Counted from the first letter of the stretch, positions 48,163-60,678 are shown. The stretch is DNA of 60,737 nucleotides from Mesotaenium endlicherianum (GCA_009602735.1 WELA01010152.1:132581-193317), one strand, 5' to 3'. Notes: a model not told the origin generated them from the sequence alone. Numbers and translations are program-made.

Positions 48163-49599
48163 CCTCTCTCTCTCTCTCTGTCTCTGGACCTTGTCCTGCT
48201 GGTTCTCCTGCTTCCCCATCCACCAGCATCAAGTCCTGCCCCAAACCCTCCTGTCCCACAGGGACAAAATACACCCACACCTTAAAGAATCCCCTTGGGA
48301 ATCCTGGAATGGAAGGAAGCCCAGGAGAAGTTATGGAGAGCCTTCCTTTTGAGGCTAAACTCCTNGTCCCCGGCTGGGATGCTGCTGATACTGATGCCCA
48401 TGAGATGGCGGGACTATGCTGATGAGAGAGGATGGTGGGACGCTGGTGGTGCGGGGGGGGTGCGGCAGACGTGTACCTGATGGGCACGGTGCTGCTCATC
48501 TTCGGCATGGGCCTGCATAACCTCTTCATCAGCGCGCACCCCAGCAACCCGCCCATGTACCAGCAGCGCGGCATCCTCGCCTCCTCCCTCTTCGGCATGT
48601 TCCGCCTCGTGGTGAGCGCTGCTGCTGCTGCTGCTGCTTCACCTCCCATCCCCTGCCCTCCCTCTCGTCTTCCCCTCGCCCCACCTTTCTAGTCCTTCCT
48701 TCCTCCCCAGCAGTCTCCTCCTCGCTCTCCCTCCCTTTCTGTCTGACCCATCTCATTGGCCCAAATCTTCAAACCTTCAGTTTATGTTGGGTGCCTGCAT
48801 GGCTTCCTGGAAGGCCATGGCTTGGTGTGGTGTCGTTGAATCCATCCAGCGGGTGTTGCCTTTGATACAAGAGGTGTGTTGTAACTCGCAGTTTGTGCCA
48901 AGTGGCTGTGTACTTGCAGGAGGGGATAGTGAAAAGGGGAGGGGGGGGGGCGTGGGGAGCGGAGCGGGTGAGTTTTGCTGCGGTGGCCGGCAGCCACACT
49001 TTCATGTGCACCAGATGCAGAATGCATTTGCAGAACCGCATTTGCGTCGTGCGAGGGGCGTTTGATGGGGTGTGCTGAACTAGCTGTGCTCGTTGGTCGG
49101 TCAGGCAAGCAGATGTTTGTCCCACACTGAGAGGCGAACCGTGTCTCGCGTCTGCACACACGTACAAGGGGTGTAGTGGCTTGCTCTATGTGGTGAAGCT
49201 GTGCAGAAGTCCTGAATGAAGAGCAGGACGGTTTCCCCCAGGTCTCCAAGTCGTAGACCCTGAATGATTGGCCCGAGCGCAGTCACTCACTATGAGCGTA
49301 GCGTAGCACCACAACTTGATTCTCAACTTCTCATTAGAGAGTTTCTGAAGGTGACTCTCGAACTGCATCGCTTGGCGCGTTGGTTGAGCTGGCAGCAACG
49401 GCCGTCATGGGTAAAAATCACCTCGCTGGGCGAGATGAAGACAAAGCTGGGCCACGTCATCGTCATGATCTTGCTCGTCGGTATGTTCAAGGAGGCCAAG
49501 AAGGTCACGGTGACATCTGGCGTCGATCTGGTGGCCTTTGCGCTCTCGATCGCCCTCTCCTCGGGCTCTCTCTACCTCCTGCACCTGCTGTGGCACTGA
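44735..49599 (+). CDS. UPF0114-family plastid membrane protein, five exons
   Basis: Exons 44735-45214, 45773-45850, 47284-47389, 48469-48611 and 49396-49599 join in phase at GT/AG sites and give about 336 aa. The start at 44735 has an ACCATGG context (an in-frame ATG also lies at 44726). Exon 1 encodes a transit-like N-terminus and an acidic linker (SDDEDEG). Exons 2-5 encode the UPF0114 core: TM1 AVAGSLAGSVLCFL; YLVALATGEYFA; IDVYLMGTVLLIFGMGLHN with the family's D-x-Y-L-x-G-T and FGMGL pattern; then PSWVKITSLGEMKTKLGHVI and a last TM (LSSGSLYLLHLLW). Plant members are predicted plastid proteins of unknown function. Introns are 558, 1433, 1079 and 784 nt; introns 2 and 3 hold microsatellites, and one N lies at 48365. 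Confidence 0.85.
47197..47256. repeat. (TG/TC)n microsatellite in intron 2
   Basis: Runs of tgtc, ctct and tg dinucleotides. Frames across it in several phases are meaningless. Confidence 0.9.
47944..47998. repeat. (CG)n(TG)n microsatellite in intron 3
   Basis: A cgcgcgcg stretch followed by about 20 TG units. Confidence 0.95.
48127..48182. repeat. (CT)n microsatellite in intron 3
   Basis: A near-pure CT run. Confidence 0.95.
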
Positions 49600-50740
49600 G
49601 CGTTTAGCGATAGAAGTCATCATGTACGCCAAGATGTATAATATATGATTGTGAACACAAAGCATTCTGGTTTGAGACAAGAAATACATGTAAGTTCATG
49701 AAAGGATTATCATATTTCCTAGTGTTGTCCATGTCAGAGTACTTGGCTGAAGTCAACTATAGAGCAGCTGTTTACACTTTCAGTATGTACGTATAACCGT
49801 AGAGAAAAATGGGTTTGTGATACAAAACACTTGTTGTATACTCAGTATTGAATTGCTTATACTTCTTATTGTTAACGAAGTCTGAAGACGTTTGGTCAAG
49901 TCGACTGGAAGCCAGAGGTTGGAGGTTTGCTTTGGTTTAAGATCAACAAATGGCTTGATTTTTGTTCATGCGTGTGCTCTGCTGTTTTGTCTGCAGAATG
50001 CACAAAGTAGAGGTCTCAACGTGTACGCACTAGCTCCTTGGACAATTCAGGGTCAAATGAAAATGTCCAATATAATGTATTTTGGCTACCGCAAGGATTG
50101 ACTTGATTGGGACAAGACTTAGCCTCGGATCACTTCATGCTGCCGTGGGGTATAATGAGGTGGAAAAAGCCTCCAGCCTCTCTTTAACTGCCAAAAATTA
50201 GCACTAGCTTGAAAACCAACAGCCAATTGCCACACTAAATTTGATAGTACATACACCTTGAGGTGGTCAATAACAAACTATTTATGTGTTTCTATATATA
50301 CGAGCATAAAATAGACCAGCCAACTTCATTTTGCGCATGATGAGTACTCACTAGCGTACTTGATTGCCAACAAAGAGAAAAGATACACATCAATAAAGAT
50401 TGCATGTAATATGTGCTGCCGCTAATATTTTGCAGTAGCATCGCGATTTAAAGCTGCGATCATATCTTGCTGAAAAGTTGTGTCAGACCTGTAAAGAACT
50501 CTAACATTGACCTGGAATCACATACAAATCCTCTTGAGTTGTCAAGTGTATGTGCTTTACGAGCTGTCCCTTTACGCATCCTTTTCAGCATCGACCTCAT
50601 CATGGCTACTGCCTTGCTTCACATTAATGTCAACCCTTTTGTGTCTGTTCATGTCCATTCCTTTAGTGCGTTATATGTGTGAGGGTCAATGCAACAGTAG
50701 GCCATTTCAAAGCCTAAAAACGTAGTCCTTACAAAAGTCA
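49600..50740. other. Convergent intergenic region
   Basis: It lies between the UPF0114 stop and the stop of the F-box gene, so it should hold both 3' ends. No ORF of note. Confidence 0.5.
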
Positions 50741-52602
50741 TTATGACTCACAGTCTGAACCATTGTAATCATCAGAAATATAATGTCTATTTCCAAATTC
50801 GTCATAGCCGTCAAAGTCATCGGCAGACTTGGAATCGTGATTCAATTGTCCATCTTCCCAATCGTCAAGGACGGTTCCAACATCGCAGTCAAATACACAG
50901 ATCACATGACCCTGCTCATACAGCCTTGCTAAAGCACGGTGGCTGGTAATATGTATTTCACACATTTACTTCACAGTATGTGTGCTTAGTGATGTTATTT
51001 GCGATGGCATAACCTACATGAGCATGAGAATGTCAAGACCTCAGTACTATCTCCAAATACGTCGTCTTTTTACTCATAGTTTCTGGCAAGCTGGCAATTG
51101 CTCCCCATATGCTCGTATGTGCACCTAAGTGAGCAAGTACAGCATTATTTGCAGTTAAGAAACCTCTAGAATTAACATATTTAAGACTGTCCAAACCCAC
51201 ACCATAGACAAAGTTTGAAATGCAAGAGTGTGACGTTTCTGCAGGCCTACCTTGGCACATATGTCAAACCGTATCATTTGCTCCAAATCGCAGCCAAGAG
51301 GAATGGAATTTCCAGAGTAGAGACGCATCGCATCCCACACCTACAGTATGGGCCAACCAAGAGTATTAGGCGTTTAAACCAAAAACACAAGGTATGCGCT
51401 TTTCCAGAAGCAAGATTCTCTCCTTATTATATATAATGTAACTGAAAAAGGGCCAGAAAGATGTACTCCTTAAGTTTCATTCATACACACTCACAAATAT
51501 CTTCGACCATCGAGAGCCAACAGCAATGCACACAACTAGCTCCAAATTTTTTACAGTATATTTGAGCACAATACACAGAATATGTCTTCCTGTCCGCCTC
51601 ATCTCCGAATTGCAAAAGAGACATCTCCTATTCTTGCTGCATAGAGGCTCCAGATTTTCAAGTATCTTGTAAGACCTACGACACACAAAGACAAGACTTC
51701 TTTGCAACTTACAAGTTGTGTCCACGTTGTCATGAAGCAAGTCTAATTTCTTGATTTGTGATTCTACTTGGAGGCACTTGATATTTAAAGCAGTAAAATT
51801 GGAGCCCCTCAAATGCAAAATGCAAAGAGAAAACAAATATAGATAGTACTTGAGGAATGCATCAGTGACAGAGCAAAATATCTAACCTGTTTTGCATGTG
51901 CTTGATGCAAACCAATCTTGAGTGAGCACAAAATATAATTGTACAAAAAGTGAAACAATTAACCGTACCACCCCGCTGCTTGAATCTAAAAGGTACACAT
52001 AGTTGTGTTAACAATCACGAAAGACCGGCACCACAGTAGCAAATTGAAATATTCGGAGATTACAGAGACACAATTCAGGTACACACCATTTACTTTTGAA
52101 GGGCTTGGAAAGTGCTCTCATGCTTGACCTGAAGTCCTGAAAAAAACCTCTGCATACTGGATTTTCATCATCAAAATAAATGGAACTCATGTACAACATA
52201 TCTTGCTGGCACTCATGTATGAGAAATCTTGGACCCTCCAGATTTATGAGAAAAGTGACGTCTTTATGTGACAATGTGTGATTGTTATTATCATTGTCAC
52301 TCTCCAACCAAGGGCCATCATCATCCTCCAACCAAGGGCCATCATCGTCGCCCTCAGACCGAAGGCATCCAGGACATACAGTGAGAATCTTGGCCAGCAG
52401 AAGCCTACTCTGGTGGTTCACCTCTGGCCCGTATTTGATTCACACAATCTTCGTCCACATAGAGACAATAAGCATACCACGCATGTTTCTTCACCATTTG
52501 TGCAAAACGGCGGGAGACGCAAGCTATGGATGCAACAGCGGCGGGATCCCATCCATCTACTTTAAGAATGTGGCATGATAGCTCCTCTCTAATCTGCTCC
52601 AT
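50741..52602 (-). CDS. EID1-like F-box protein, four exons, with lesions
   Basis: Exons 52602-52129, 51675-51603, 51340-51251 and 50911-50741. The start MEQIREELSCHILKV leads into the F-box (DGWDPAAVASIACVSRRF). Then come LLLAKILTVCPGC, ECQQDMLYMSS and CRGFFQDFR, and across exons 2-4 RRCLFCNSE, VWDAMRLYSGNSIPLG, DICAK-GHVICVFDCDV and an acidic tail. This order matches plant EID1-like (EDL) proteins, which act as substrate receptors in SCF ubiquitin ligases in light and ABA signalling. Two problems are visible. The frame shifts by one within about 52405-52450 (QIRARG to NHQSRLLL). Exon 2 must end at a GAG followed by ATGAGG rather than GT. It may be a pseudogene or contain sequence errors. A 24-nt repeat (DDDGPWLE twice) lies at about 52307-52355. 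Confidence 0.7.
52307..52355. repeat. 24-bp tandem duplication in F-box exon 1
   Basis: The word ccaaccaagggccatcatc occurs twice 24 bases apart, giving DDDGPWLE twice on the minus strand. Confidence 0.85.
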
Positions 52603-53852
52603 ATGTTGTAATACGCCAGCAAGAAAATTGTATAGAAACTTTTGATGCCTACTAGACGCTTCCACTTGCTTCTTTACACTTGGCGTTTTTATGCAACATG
52701 AAGTTTCCCAAAACCTCTTGGTTTCTTATACTCCCAGTGGATCCTGCTGCAACTGGGGGTTTTCACAAATGAAGGCGATTTTAGGAGATTTGAAGATAAG
52801 TTGTAACGGCAGCTCAGGGTCTCCGTGCTGGCATTGACATGGTTCTCTTCACACCATCCTAAGGCCAATCAACACCTCACGACATGTTTAAGTACTCCTG
52901 TTACTAATGCGTAACGCTCGCAGCATTTTGCATTCTATGTACTGTCCAGCTCGGCACGTTATAACTTTTAATAAGCTAGCGCATGAGGTGTTGAGACGTC
53001 TGCATATATCTCCAGTATTAAATGATGTATATATGTCACTGCTTGATTCTTGGCAGCCGACCTGGCTGCACGGTGCCACTCACAGAGTGAATTGTGGTCC
53101 ATCTTATCCTTAGTGTCGTTCTTATTCTTGGATGTACACACATATAAGATGCTTCCAATGAGCCTGCTGAAATTTCACGACGCATGCATGGCGAGGTATG
53201 GCAGTGTAGAAGTACGCTCGTGATTGCACATGGGTCATGTGGGTCCAGCTAGGCTCCGGGGTTTACTTTAGTCGGAGGGCCAGGTCTGGTCCCATCTGGT
53301 CCAGTTTGGTCAGAGGAACTGAACTACCAAAAATGATGGTGACCGTTGACCTCGTTGACAGCGAACTTACGTGGGCCTGTCATCGTTCTGTTCTGAAGTG
53401 CTTCAAATTGCTTTAAATTACGTCTACGTCAACCCTAAAGCCATCAAACCACTTGTTGATAACATGGGACGCATACAAAGCAGTACAGATTGGTACAGGT
53501 AGTAGAATGACTTCTTATTGCTAAAAAGGAACAATCAACAGCGCATTAGGTAGTAGCTTAGGCATGTAGTGTCACTCCCTCATTGCACGACACTTAAGGT
53601 CCGTGAAGCACGAGTCAGGATATAGCAAGATACTAAAAAACAAGGTCAATTGTCCCCTTTCTCTCCAGTGTTGGCCATAAAAATTGTATGTATATCGCAC
53701 CCAGTCTAATCCCATGTAGAACATAGCACAGCACATCAAGAGAAGTCACCATATACAACAGAGGCCCGCCAGCTTGTGTGCTGAACGTCATACACTACAA
53801 TGAGGACCATGAGTAGAACTGCGATTCTGTAGTCCTACTGCAATGCAACCAT
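52603..53852. other. Promoter of F-box gene and 3' end of DNL gene
   Basis: AT-rich, with only short frames (for example 52907-53113). No gene supported. Confidence 0.45.
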
Positions 53853-55456
53853 TTACTCTTCAGGAGTCCATCCTGTAAAATCGTCTCGGCTAAACTGATA
53901 CGCCTGATCACAGCCTTTCCTAATATCCATGCCTTTCTCAGCAAGAAAGGCCTCAACAACGCCATTCTCTCCAAACCAGCCTAGCCTGTCAGCAATCAAG
54001 TAATTGTTCCGACAACCAGGGCACTGGACAATGACGACACCATTCTCAGAACTATCTCTGCTCATAGTCTTAGCCAACCTTGTCTCACACACGGTGCACA
54101 TGAACATGATTGCCAGATCATGTCGATCCGACGGCTTTGACATCGACGACGTCAATGGCGAGCCCTTGCTTCCAACACCACTATCTGTACCTTCAAGACC
54201 CCTACCAGAGCTCCGCTCTAAACTTTCTCCTATGGATGTTGCAAGGTCGCTGCTATCTCAGAACCTCAAGGCAAAACCGTCCTCCCCGCTGTCATCATGC
54301 TGACCTCCATGGCTGGTTGAATATTGTGCTTTCAAGTTACTTCTTTGTGAGGCCCGCTGAAGCTCTGCCCCTCTGTTGGCAAGAGTTGCCAAGCTTCTGC
54401 CCAACACCGAATGTGCTGAGAATATATAGTAAGCACCGAATGCGCCGTCAAAATCCTCTAGGGCATCACCGGGCTGTTGAGAGTGCGCGCCCCCTTCTCC
54501 CTCTTGAGCTTGCACACCATCCATTTCAGCAAAGCCTTCTGCTGTGACGGGGAAAGGGGGAAGAGAGGCAGAGCATTTGTCGGAGGCCTGTGCCCCCGCC
54601 TGATGGAGACTCATCGCATCATCGCATCTCGCCTCATGCTGCAAAGAGGAACACTCTTGTCGATGCAGGAACTGCGCCCAGATGCCTGCAAGAGCAAGTT
54701 ACAGACTGTCGCCATGAGGGAAAATGTATGGAGTGAACTGCTTAAAATCACAACTACGTCTAAGCGTGTATGTACGTGCTTACGCACATTCAATCGATAA
54801 AGTATATTTTCTCTGCGGTTAAATTTATCTAACAGTATCCATACAGAATAATAAGACAAGACCACTTGTTTGACGACATGCCCCCTCTGGAGATAAACTC
54901 AGGGAAGCGAATTGGAACATCAGTATAGAAACATGCGTGCTGATTTGAAGCTTCAAATGTACCATGCAACGATGTCCGCGACCACGTGTAAAGTCCTCAG
55001 AGGTGCAACCTCAGGAAGAACCACAGTCCTCCGGACAAATAAAATCAGCACAAAGTCTTTCCTTGGGGTACCACTGACTCCTTATTTCTTGTTTTTCCAA
55101 TCAACAACTCGACACACCTTGGGTCCAACTTTTTGTTCCTACCCATTCACCTTACAAGTTACGGGCTCAGCCACAAAATCTTGCTTAGAACAAGCGAGTG
55201 AAGTTACTCTTGAACCTCTTTCAAGATAGGTAGAAAGACGGGAAAGCAGGGCCTTCTTGCAGAGTCTTCATCACAAAATCAGTTAGGAAAAAGGCGAGGC
55301 CAAAGGAGGAAAAGCTAAGAGGACAAGGAAAAGAAAGTGGACTGTACCTGGTGCGAGAGGTTGTGATTGCAAGACGGCGTAGCCATGGTGGCTTGTTCCA
55401 TTGGAGAAACGCACACGCTGCCTCAAGAAGCTCAAGCTTCGGGCCCCCAGTGACAT
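53853..55456 (-). CDS. DNL-type zinc-finger protein (Zim17/Hep1-like), organellar
   Basis: Proposed exons 55456-55348, 54415-54265 and 54201-53853 join in phase and give about 202 aa. Exon 1 (MSLGARSLSFLRQRVRF) is Arg/Ser-rich, like an organelle presequence. Exon 2 continues with SLATLANRG and AQYSTSHGG. Exon 3 holds the zinc ribbon: FMCTVCETR, then VVIVQCPGCRNNYLIADRLGWFG (two CxxC pairs and the D-x-L motif). The family keeps organellar Hsp70 soluble. The intron between exons 2 and 3 is only 63 nt (GTTCTG to TGGTAG) and removes an in-frame TGA at 54260-54258; without it the gene is broken. Exon 3 is certain; exon 1 is the least certain part. Confidence 0.72.
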
Positions 55457-55491
55457 TTATTGCCCTTCGCTCTGTCTACAAAGACTATTTA

Positions 55492-55992
55492 CTAAAACTC
55501 CTGCCGCAAGCTTCGCCCTTCAAGGAAAGGCAAGGCCTGAATACAAAAGCAGATTCAGTGAGGCAAGGAGCAAGGATTAAGGTTTGAAGGGCTTGAAAGA
55601 GCAAGAAAAGGGGAGGAAGGATAGAGGGAGAATGGGAGGAAGGGGGACTCTATATTAACATACAAGCTGGTCTCGACATGCCAGTCTTTGAGCCTGTACT
55701 TGTCTAACACGTTAATGGTCGGGAGGCACATGACATTAGGGATTGCCTGGCCAGGAGCCAAGACGAAACAACCACGTGTTTGATAAGGGGACCAAGCTTT
55801 CAGATACCCAGTACTGAGTGACGTTTAAGCAGCGGCCCTCGAGGAAAGCACTCACTGTAGGGTGCAATAAACTTGTTAAAATGAGGTGAGAATTCAGCAG
55901 ATGCATTGGAATTGAATCCAATAACGAATGAACCATCATGCGTCTTGGAATATACTCCAATCGGAAGAGAACGATAGGAAACAACTACGCCA
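55492..55992 (-). CDS. Unrecognised exons just upstream of the DNL gene
   Basis: Candidate exons: 55992-55856 (acceptor gttgcag; SYRSLPIGVYSKTHDGSFVI, then GFNSNASAEFSPHFNKFIAPY; donor GTGAGT); 55796-55660 (TRGCFVLAPGQAIPNVM, CLPTINVLDKYRLKDWHVET; possible donor GTTAAT); and 55536-55492 (acceptor tattcag; ALPFLEGRSLRQEF then TAG). The first intron would be 59 nt. The residues look like a real folded domain, but I cannot name the family. The proposed end lies only 35 bases before the DNL start, so boundaries are uncertain. Confidence 0.4.
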
Positions 55993-58900
55993 CTGCAACA
56001 TGGGCCCAATCATTTACTTGTGAAAAAATAGCACCTTGAAAAAATAGCACCTTAACACGCGACTTTATGCTCAATGATAAGGGCAGAACAGGGAGCTGAA
56101 TCATTGCTGCAACTGACAAACGCCACGTCGATAGTTCATGTGAATCAGCAATATTCTCCCGCTGTTGCACCTTCCAATTCTCACACACATTTCTTACCCC
56201 CTCAAGGCAGCCTCCTTTACAATTGCCTTCCTTATATATTTGCCAGCCTTACCACAAAATATTCCCTTCTTGTTGCTATTCTCCTAATGAGGGGACCACA
56301 CCTAAGGACATACTGCTGCCATTATGTGTTACCAGTACAGGGCATCATTGTCCAGCTCAAGTAACAACAAAGTAGGCGCCCACATTGTTTACTGCTTGTG
56401 ATATTAATGCTCATGTCCCCGATACCCGGTGACTATTTGACAAATAGAATTGCAAAGAGGCTTGAGAATGTGTGAGAATGTGTAATGTCTTCTACTAGCC
56501 ACTAGGCTTAACATGCTTCAGATTCATAAAGCTTGCAACCCATGCAGGAACTGTCTCCTTATTATTGCCCTACAATATAACAGAAGCCACACAGCTACAT
56601 GTTCACTGTCAAAGTCTTATAGCCAACCAACTACATATGACCTTACTCATCGAGTTAAATTTACCCCTCAACTGAAAGATTAAGCTTTGCGAATTGCTCA
56701 TTGCAATCTTTGCTCCCTCATTCAAACGCCCTTCTCTCTCCCCAACCATGCCAGCCACCATTGCTAAGCACACTTCCTTTACCGGCACATTCTTGATCTG
56801 CAGTACTCAAGCAGCTTCTCATATCTCACAAGATAAATGAAGTGTGTCCATACATACGTAGGCACTACGCCACTAAACATAGGATGAAAGCACAGTGCAC
56901 CTTATGGTCAAGCTAATGGCAACTCCCCTGGCGACTCGTAAAATCTACCTCCACCGAGGTAGTGTGACTGAGTCTTGCAAGAGCTCGGTCTTTATCCGGT
57001 AGAGCTTGTCCTTAACTTCCCTGCCGAATCGTGGACACTTAATCTAGCAACCTCGATCTTCAAAAGCATCTAGCTGGTGAAGACCTCTAGGAAAAAGAGG
57101 CCACTTAAAAAAGTGCGCTACTTAGCGCAAAAATAAAGTGAAGTCGTATGCAAGTCCTTATGGGAAAGAAACAACCGAGTAAATTCAGAAGGGACTCCTT
57201 TGGGACTTGTGGAGTTCGACGTCCAGAGCTCGCGAGAGAAGCTGACCAGTACACTTAAAAAAATCCCAGAGGCCGAATGGAAGGATAATGACGCGGAAAC
57301 AATAATGACGCCCACTTTTCCGAGCGTTCCCTGCTAGTTGTACTGAAATCAAGGCTCTCGTAATTTTTGAGAACTCCGGAGGCTCGTCTGAGCTCGGAAT
57401 CCAAAATTTTTAGACAGCTTTCAGATGACTTCCTCCGCTTCCCCCCTTTCGACAGGAAATTTGTATTTCCTCATACCGAATTTCGAGGCCTTACTAGAAA
57501 ACCACAAATCACTGAAGCAGAAGTTCTGAAATGTATCCCGTGCGGAAATGTTTTCAGTACTTCACTTTGTTGGTTTACAACTTCCTGAAGATTCAAAGTC
57601 GTATACCACACGAAGCAAGGGTTCTACGAGAAAATATTTCCGGGCAGTTCTTTATGTAATGAGCGAAATAACAATTGTACGTTGTGTATAGTTTGCACCA
57701 ATGAGGTGCTGTTTTTAAAACCATGTTAAACCACGCTTGAATATAAAGGAACTTGCATGAGTACCACATCCTTCACTCCCTTGCACCCACACGCCCGGCC
57801 TGCCATCTTCATCCATCTCCCTCAATACGAGGTAAGAGAGCGTAGATAGCAACTTGCTCCGAATGTGAGCGAGTTTGACTAAGGTGGGTTAAACAAAAGT
57901 CAGGACTAAGGTGTGGGAGACATTCGTGCCACATGTAGGTTAGGAGACAGAATAAAGTAGCTAGTTGGCATTTACCTGGATGCTATTCTTATGCTTAAAT
58001 CCTTGCACGTGTAAAAAGTGCGAGCGAGATAATAAGCGTGTAAGCTCATCTCGAAACGCGTCCAGGCTCAACCCAAAGCGCGTCTATTTGAGTGAATGCT
58101 GTGGTCAGTGAAATCTTTTCAAATATTTTGAATCGCCTCCACCGACAAGAATAATGAAACTTTACTGAAACGAATGGTGACGGAGTCGCGTCTGAAAAAG
58201 CCTCATTACGGGAGCCAGAGTCGAAGAGTTGCAGTACTGAAATTTAGTTTGTGGTTCCATAATGAAACGGGATTTCAGGATCCGTCTTTCCACAAGGTGC
58301 AAATTCCGGACGACGATTTCCGGAGCCGAAAAGCGGCTTGGATTTTTTAGAGTGTAGCTAGACGCATCAGAAAGGTTCTTCCTTTTGTATGTTGCTTCTG
58401 TAGAACATTGAACTCGATGCACTTTTGTGAGAACAACCATGCAAAGGAGGTACGTGGGGAGCACATAATTTGTGACGTCGTCATTCAGCGTTGAGCTTTG
58501 CAATTGAAGACATGGTATGCAACGAGTCGGTATTTAAATGTTGTGGAGCAACTAACTTACCAACTGTCCCGAATGGTCCCCGACCTTAATTGACATTAGG
58601 CGTCATCAGGCGTCATACTTTATTGACTGCATTGGAGATTGTAAAGAAGTCAACGCCGTCGGAGGCCATCTACATATTGTGGTCATTTCTAGGGGTTATT
58701 GCGAAGCCTAATTTAGTTTTAGTTTGATAATTTTTTGGGGTCATATATCTAAACATTGAGACGGACAACACTAAATTGTCATGTGTGAATGAAAAATGAT
58801 GTCAAGTGATACTCGGAGAATAATAAAGATCACATATATTAGTCGTCTCAAGACAAGTCTTAATGCTTTCCCACCTCGCCCGTCCTCCACAAAAAAGTTG

Positions 58901-60342
58901 TACATATATGGTCACGGTTTTCTTCCTAAAATGTTCGTGGACTTAAGAAGCTATATGAATGAGTCAAAAGAACGATACGACTTTGCAAGCACAACTTGCA
59001 AAAAACAGCCAAAAGATGTGGATATGGACTTTTTATAAAGAAAGAGACTTTTAAAAATGCATGCTCCATGCATGTGACGAATCATACAAGGTTTGGGTTC
59101 TTCTATTTGAAACCCGAGCGAAAAAATAAAAATGCAAAATGGCTAAGACTAATTCATTTTACGCTGTTGTTGAATTTCAGTGACTAAATACAAACTAACT
59201 TCAAAGACCAGCCAAAATATGCTTGACACATCCCATCTGCTTCAGCATTAAGTCCCGAAATTTATACATTGATCAGCTAGCTTTCAACCTCAAACATTTT
59301 GGTGTGTAATCAGTACTTGGTTGACTAGTAAGCAGCAACACCACCTTCCTTCATTTGATTTGACAATGTGGCATGCCCACTTACAAAACTGTGAAGGACC
59401 CACATATGAAAAGGTCATATGAAAGAAGCACGAGTGCCAAGCATTGACTTGCCCGAGACATGTGAGGGTGCAAAGAAAAGTCGTAACCAGAACAATTGCT
59501 TGATGGGTAAAAAGAGTGGAACATCACCTATGGCCTGCTTCCTATTCTAGAAATCTGGCATGATTGATTGTGATGCACGCGAATCAGTTTCACACGAGAA
59601 AAACTAACCTTAAAACAACTTTATCTCTTTGCTATCATCAAGCCTATAATCTAGGCCACAAGAAAAAATCAATCAGCGCATTGTGCCACACCTTACAAAC
59701 TAATTTGCAACCTACGAGGAGAAAAACTAAGGTATCAAAATTTAGATGTAGAAGCCAACCTGACAAGAAGAAAAAGAAGCCCCACTAGAGTGAAAAGCAT
59801 TCTCCTTGTAAAGCATGTAGAGCAACTAGAATCAATGTCCGCACCGTTGATTAGGCATCGGCCGCGTGGGTTATGAGCGGCAGAGCCTCAGTACGTGTGC
59901 GTGCTGAAGCTTTTACACGATCAAATATCATCGTCAAGATTCACATATTCAGAAATATTTGTCCTCGTGAACACGCACTGCAGCCAACAGGTGAACCTCC
60001 ACAAGATTACTTCTGTGATATGCAGATTGCAAAATGTTTGTCCCCAGAACCACAGAATTAGATCTCAATCAAACGATATGCTTTCCAGGTGATGCAGAAC
60101 AGTATCCGAACAAGCATATTGATAGAGGTCAAATAGCTAGTGGCTGGACTAGTTCACACACAAGGTAGCAACCGTAAGGAGGGTGAAATTGTTAAAAGCT
60201 TGAAACCATTTGCAAAAAAAGCATGAGCATATCCTGCCCCTACCTTCCTCCGGGTTTGTCAACACCAGTCCCTCACTCAATCTGAACAGGACCCAAACCC
60301 TCACAGAACGTCCCCCCGGTCCTTCTCTTGGGACGTCCTCTC
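55993..60342. other. No confident gene
   Basis: AT-rich sequence with scattered short frames (for example 57367-57588 plus and 58162-58503 minus). Further exons of the gene at 55992 or of the gene at 60645 may be hidden here, but none can be supported. Confidence 0.4.
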
Positions 60343-60645
60343 TCAAGCATTGTCCTCTTCCACAACCTCCTCTTCCGTCCCCTCCTCGTCTTCGTCGTCG
60401 CCATATGTATCTATTACCAGCCAATCCTCGCCTGGCTTTACCGCCTCATTGGGAAGCGGGGCACCTGGACCCCGGCTCAGCATTCTGAGCCAATCAGGCG
60501 CACTCGGGTCAACCTCCGGCGCCTGCGGTGCATCAACGCCCGCACCATTTGACGTGCTCCTGGCTGGCCGCAAGCTGTCGGCGTCCCTGGCCCCCTCAAC
60601 AACAGCTGGCGCTGCTGTAGACGCTGCGTCCTCGTCCTCGTCAAG
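60343..60645 (-). CDS. Terminal exon of an acidic protein
   Basis: The acceptor cttgcatgcag ends at 60646. The exon reads LDEDEDAASTAAPAVVEGAR, a Pro/Ala linker, DWLRMLSRGPGAPLPN, PGEDWLVIDTYGDDEDEEG and ends EEEVVEEDNA, TGA at 60343. It is GC-rich and coding-like compared with its AT-rich flank. The upstream side is a GT/CT microsatellite, consistent with an intron. The family is not recognised. The plus-strand frames over it are shadows. Confidence 0.45.
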   Translation of the reverse strand, partial: LDEDEDAASTAAPAVVEGARDADSLRPARSTSNGAGVDAPQAPEVDPSAPDWLRMLSRGPGAPLPNEAVKPGEDWLVIDTYGDDEDEEGTEEEVVEEDNA

Positions 60646-60678
60646 CTGCATGCAAGCACGCGCACACATCCACCCATC

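Noticed and set aside
47122..48285. Many overlapping frames in 47-48.4 kb
   Set aside because: They read through TG, CT and CG microsatellites; only exon 3 of UPF0114 (47284-47389) is supported there.
54258..54260. In-frame TGA as a selenocysteine codon
   Set aside because: No Cys-like position in the DNL family there, and a phase-keeping intron explains it more simply.
57361..58340. Possible inverted or MITE-like relation between 57361-57550 and 58160-58340
   Set aside because: Shared words are short, and no consistent terminal repeats or target duplication could be found by eye.
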